From Elusimicrobiota bacterium (GTDB lineage Bacteria; Elusimicrobiota; Elusimicrobia; FEN-1173): a stretch of DNA of 64,000 bases. The notes below the pieces were generated by a model. The model was not told the origin of the DNA, ran no database searches, and was given only the letters and a program-made list of their open reading frames with translations. Positions 61,593-64,000 of the stretch are shown here, one piece after another. The DNA lies in the NCBI GenBank assembly GCA_016715645.1, contig JADJZR010000007.1, positions 141,994 to 205,993 on the forward strand, read 5' to 3'. Both the position numbers and the translations under genes were made by a program. Numbering within the stretch: position 1 is the stretch's first letter; each line of letters begins with the position of its first letter.

Positions 61593-62341
61593 TTATTTCT
61601 TCGGTTTGCGAAGATTGATGAGCGGGTTTTGAATCGCGAACTGTTTGACGGGAAACCGGCGAAGCGAAAACGAATAGTCGCCCGTTTCGAAACCCGTTCC
61701 GTTGCTTCCGCCAGTTCGGTCAAGACGATGGGATTGGCGCCGGACACTATTTTATTCTCCGCCAAGGCCGGCTGGTCCAAGGGGACCACCGTGCGGACAA
61801 CCACGAACGATTTCTTGCCCAACATTTTCGCCGGCTGAACAGCCACTTTGGGCGGTTTGATCCCGTTCAACGCCAGCGCTGTCGTGGACACACCCACATA
61901 GTCCAAGGCCACAAAGGGAACGTCTTGGAAATAATCAAACTTCACGGATTCCATCCAAGGGAACCCTTTGCGGCTCAAAAACATGATGTATTGCATCGCC
62001 TCTTTGTCGGTTTTAATTTTGTCCACGTAAGGGACCAAATCTTTTGTGACATGAATGTTCGTCCCAATCGTGTTGGAATCCTTGGCTTCTCCAGGCCCCT
62101 GAACAACCAGAGAACTGATGGCTCCTTCCGACGGTGTTATTTCTTTGGACGCATCAAGAAACTTGATCCCTTTTTTCATAAACGGCAATTGGCCGTAGAA
62201 AAAAACCGACATGTCTTTGTAAAAAACGGTTTCAGAAATAACTTTGGGAGCCTCCTCCGCGGCCTCTTTAGCCTGCGCAACGCCCGGACAAACCCAAGCC
62301 GCCCCACACAACAACGCCACAACAAATAGTGATTTTTTCAT
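61593..62341 (-). CDS. Exported protein of unknown function, frameshift near the C-terminus
   Basis: The gene starts with a clean signal peptide (MKKSLFVVALLCGAAWVCPGVAQA) after GGAGG, with its own promoter. The mature part has mixed strands and helices (ETVFYKDMSVFFYGQLPFMKKG, DYFQDVPFVALDYVGVSTTALAL). About 20 residues before the end the reading frame must shift: the other frame gives FPVKQFAIQNPLINLRKPKK and a stop at 61593, which fits the spacing to serS. I do not recognise the family. It has about 250 residues. Confidence 0.55.
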
Positions 62342-62364
62342 GGTTCCTCCCTTGAGATAAAAGA

Positions 62365-62394
62365 ATGATACACCGCGATGCCGGGTGGACGCAA
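62365..62394 (-). promoter_or_regulatory. Promoter for the exported protein at 61593-62341
   Basis: On the minus strand TTGCGT (62389-62394) and TATCAT (62365-62370) are 18 bp apart. The start codon follows 24 bp after the -10 box, with a GGAGG site between. Confidence 0.5.
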
Positions 62395-62399
62395 GTCTT

Positions 62400-63340
62400 T
62401 TTAGGGGCCGGTCAGAATCGCTGAGGCGGACCCGCTGTGGGAGTGGGGTCATGCCCTTCCATTGATTCGGTTTGGACGATGGCTTTTAAGTAGGAAATTG
62501 CGTTTTGGGTTGTCCACGTTCATGCGGCCTATCACGCGAACAGCATGGGCCATTGGACGGCGTCCGTACCGGGATTCCAGATCCACCAGTTCCTCTAAAA
62601 TAACCCCATCGCTATCTTCGTAAATGAGCCGTGCCGTTTTCGGCCCGGGCCACCGCATCAACGCCCGCCCGGGCGATGAGTTTTTTTCGACCCTCTTCGA
62701 AGACGGCCGGATCGCATAGCGGTTTGGGGGGTGTATATGTTAGGAGGTCGATGGGAGGCCCCCTCTTTGGTCAGGGGCCATACTCCACCTCCACGAGTTT
62801 CGGCGACGCAGTTCGGTAACGCCACGGGTGAGGAGCCCGGTCGATAAATGATACCGTTGGGCTAACGTTGTTCGCGCCGCGCTCCAGCAGGGCCAGTGGC
62901 GGCGCGGGACGATTCGGCTTGGCTGATCAGAAAAAACATTTCCCTGCCAGCGACAACCGCCGGTCCCAGCCAAAGGACCAATACGTGTCGGGAATTTGGG
63001 CCGACTCTCGTCGTGAACGCCGGTCCACCGAATACGAGGTCTTTTGAAAATTCGTTCCACCTGAATCAAGCCGTATCGATTTTGAAGTTTGTTGAGGTTT
63101 TTGACCTGCCGGCGGGACGATTCTCTCGTCCAATCGCCCAATCCCAGCCGGTTGGCCAGTCATCAATGTTCACCACCGTGGCCGTTGACATTGAGAATAG
63201 GAGGAGGAGCCACGTCCAATGCTCGTTCGTCTCGATTTTTCGGCCATGGCCCCTAAGAGCGCGGGTTTTGCAAAAACGAGAGGAATGCCCGTCCCCTTTT
63301 GGTTGTTTGGGTCGGTCACCAAACGCCAGGGCAACCGGCG
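62400..63340 (-). other. Indel-disturbed coding region, products not recognised
   Basis: Several short pieces look protein-like on the minus strand but switch frame often: VILEELVDLESRYGRRPMAHAV and VIGRMNVDNPKRNFLLK near 62500, NLNKLQNRYGLIQVERIFK near 63080, and FEEGRKKLIARAGVDAVARA near 62690. The end of the first piece could continue as AIVQTESMEGHDPTPTAGPP in another frame. One or two genes downstream of the PLD-like gene probably lie here. No family can be named. Confidence 0.35.
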
Positions 63341-63343
63341 AAT

Positions 63344-63892
63344 TCATAACGCCAAGCGGGCGGCGCCAGTGGATCGAAATAAAAAGTTGGTTTCGCTGTT
63401 TTTGTTAAGCGCCGCATCGGTCCAATTGCTGGAACCCGCCAATATTGTCTTTTCGTCAATAATAATCATTTTCCCGTGAGCCAAACGGGACCGATCGTCC
63501 TGATACACAGCGATCCCCTGCGCCTGAAGAAACGCCACAGCGGGGGCATTAAACCCCGCGAATGAAGGATCGTCTTCAGACGCGTTGTTGTCGAGATACA
63601 CGTCCACACGAACACCAGAAGCCTGGGCTCGCACAAGAGATTGGGCCAACTCAAAGACGTCTTGGTTTGAATTCGTTGACCGCAATGACATCAGGTAAAG
63701 GCAAACCGTGATGGAACGTTTGGGGTTGCCAGTTCCCCGTTGTGCAACCTGAGAAAAATACGATCGGGCCGAACATAATCTGACGATTTCTTGTCCCCGA
63801 ACGGCAAAGAACCGAAAAGCAGTAGACCCGTCAAAATTATAGCCCACGTGGCCGAGATAACTGGGGCAATAATTGAAAGTGCGTGTCACCAA
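63344..63892 (-). CDS. Phospholipase D-like protein, partial or frameshifted
   Basis: The frame holds one HKD half: GIAVYQDDRSRLAHGKMIIIDEKTILAGSSNWTDAALNKNSETNFLF, with H-x-K-x4-D and the GSSN turn. Before it come SLVRAQASGVRVDVYLDNNASEDD and, further back, ITVCLYLMSLRSTNSNQDVFELA. This is the single-domain PLD pattern of nucleases or phosphatidyl-transfer enzymes that work as dimers. The N-terminal 50 residues are in doubt because the zone is full of frame changes; the gene probably begins upstream. Confidence 0.6.
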   Translation of the reverse strand: MVTRTFNYCPSYLGHVGYNFDGSTAFRFFAVRGQEIVRLCSARSYFSQVAQRGTGNPKRSITVCLYLMSLRSTNSNQDVFELAQSLVRAQASGVRVDVYLDNNASEDDPSFAGFNAPAVAFLQAQGIAVYQDDRSRLAHGKMIIIDEKTILAGSSNWTDAALNKNSETNFLFRSTGAARLAL

Positions 63893-64000
63893 TCGCCTGG
63901 ATGTTCACTGAAACCGAGGTGCGTTATATTCTTCCAGTTCCACCCCCATGATTTTATTTCGATTACGACTTCCAACCCAAGAAATCCATGGGACTTCGTA
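63893..64000 (-). other. Start of the last gene, running off the window
   Basis: A minus-strand frame reads VPWISWVGSRNRNKIMGVELEEYNAP up to a stop near 63905. It may be the N-terminal part of the PLD-like gene or of another protein. The end of the window cuts it. Confidence 0.25.

Overview
The window reads as one piece of a fairly GC-rich chromosome from a Gram-negative-type bacterium. It encodes outer-membrane proteins (an OmpA-like protein and a DUF481 barrel), lipoprotein-type export signals, type IV pilus ATPases (PilT and PilB) and peptidoglycan synthesis. The gene mix (DUF4912 beside a GH57 branching enzyme, a beta-propeller protein with a FlgD-like tail, PilT inside the division cluster) resembles Elusimicrobiota or a similar little-cultured phylum. 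That placement is inference only; no rRNA gene is present to settle it. Nearly every host gene lies on the minus strand, usually with start and stop codons overlapping (ATGA or TGATG), so the chromosome here is built from long operons.  Layout. Positions 109-2435 hold a complete IS481-like insertion sequence with TGT...ACA inverted repeats, a DDE transposase and two accessory small proteins. A plus-strand AbiEii-type toxin/antitoxin pair (2608-3596) and a 119-bp inverted repeat follow. Positions 3842-6881 carry a tightly coupled three-gene operon: a winged-helix protein with a histidine-kinase-type ATPase, a DUF4325 STAS-like protein and a UPF1-like helicase, with a palindrome just upstream of the first start codon. 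Positions 6942-16364 hold folB, a TesA-like lipase, a large FtsX-type permease, envelope proteins, mscL, a GH57 branching enzyme and DUF4912. Positions 16486-34545 form one long run of essential metabolism: plsC, cmk, aroA, tyrA, aroF, hisC, pheA, pilT, ftsZ, ftsA, ftsQ, ddl, murB, murC, an RlmI-like methyltransferase, queE, queC and murI. A secreted 14-repeat beta-propeller protein follows (34615-37023).  The most striking region is 37229-51003. A 13.8-kb integrative element sits in the anticodon loop of a tRNA-Ser(UGA) gene and has cut that gene in two: the 5' half is at 50997-51035 and the 3' half at 37181-37228. The two halves rebuild a perfect 87-nt tRNA. The element carries its own different, complete tRNA-Ser(UGA) at 49702-49791, which could replace the broken one. 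Its cargo is an integrase, an excisionase-like protein, a primase-polymerase plus helicase-type ATPase split by a frameshift, several small regulators and nuclease-like proteins, a possible polymorphic toxin with its partner, a SIR2-HerA anti-phage pair and an Mrr-type nuclease. It is visibly richer in A/T than its surroundings.  Positions 51036-51417 hold a dense set of hairpins, a second copy of the tRNA-Ser 5' end and a truncated ATPase gene. From 51465 come a GIY-YIG protein, a hemerythrin-like protein, GTP-dependent PEP carboxykinase and a diguanylate cyclase. From about 55.1 kb to the end, gmk, pilB, a DEAD-box helicase, a DUF3131-like protein, serS and a phospholipase-D-like gene are all broken by many small frameshifts. 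Several of these are essential, so sequencing indels are the simplest explanation.
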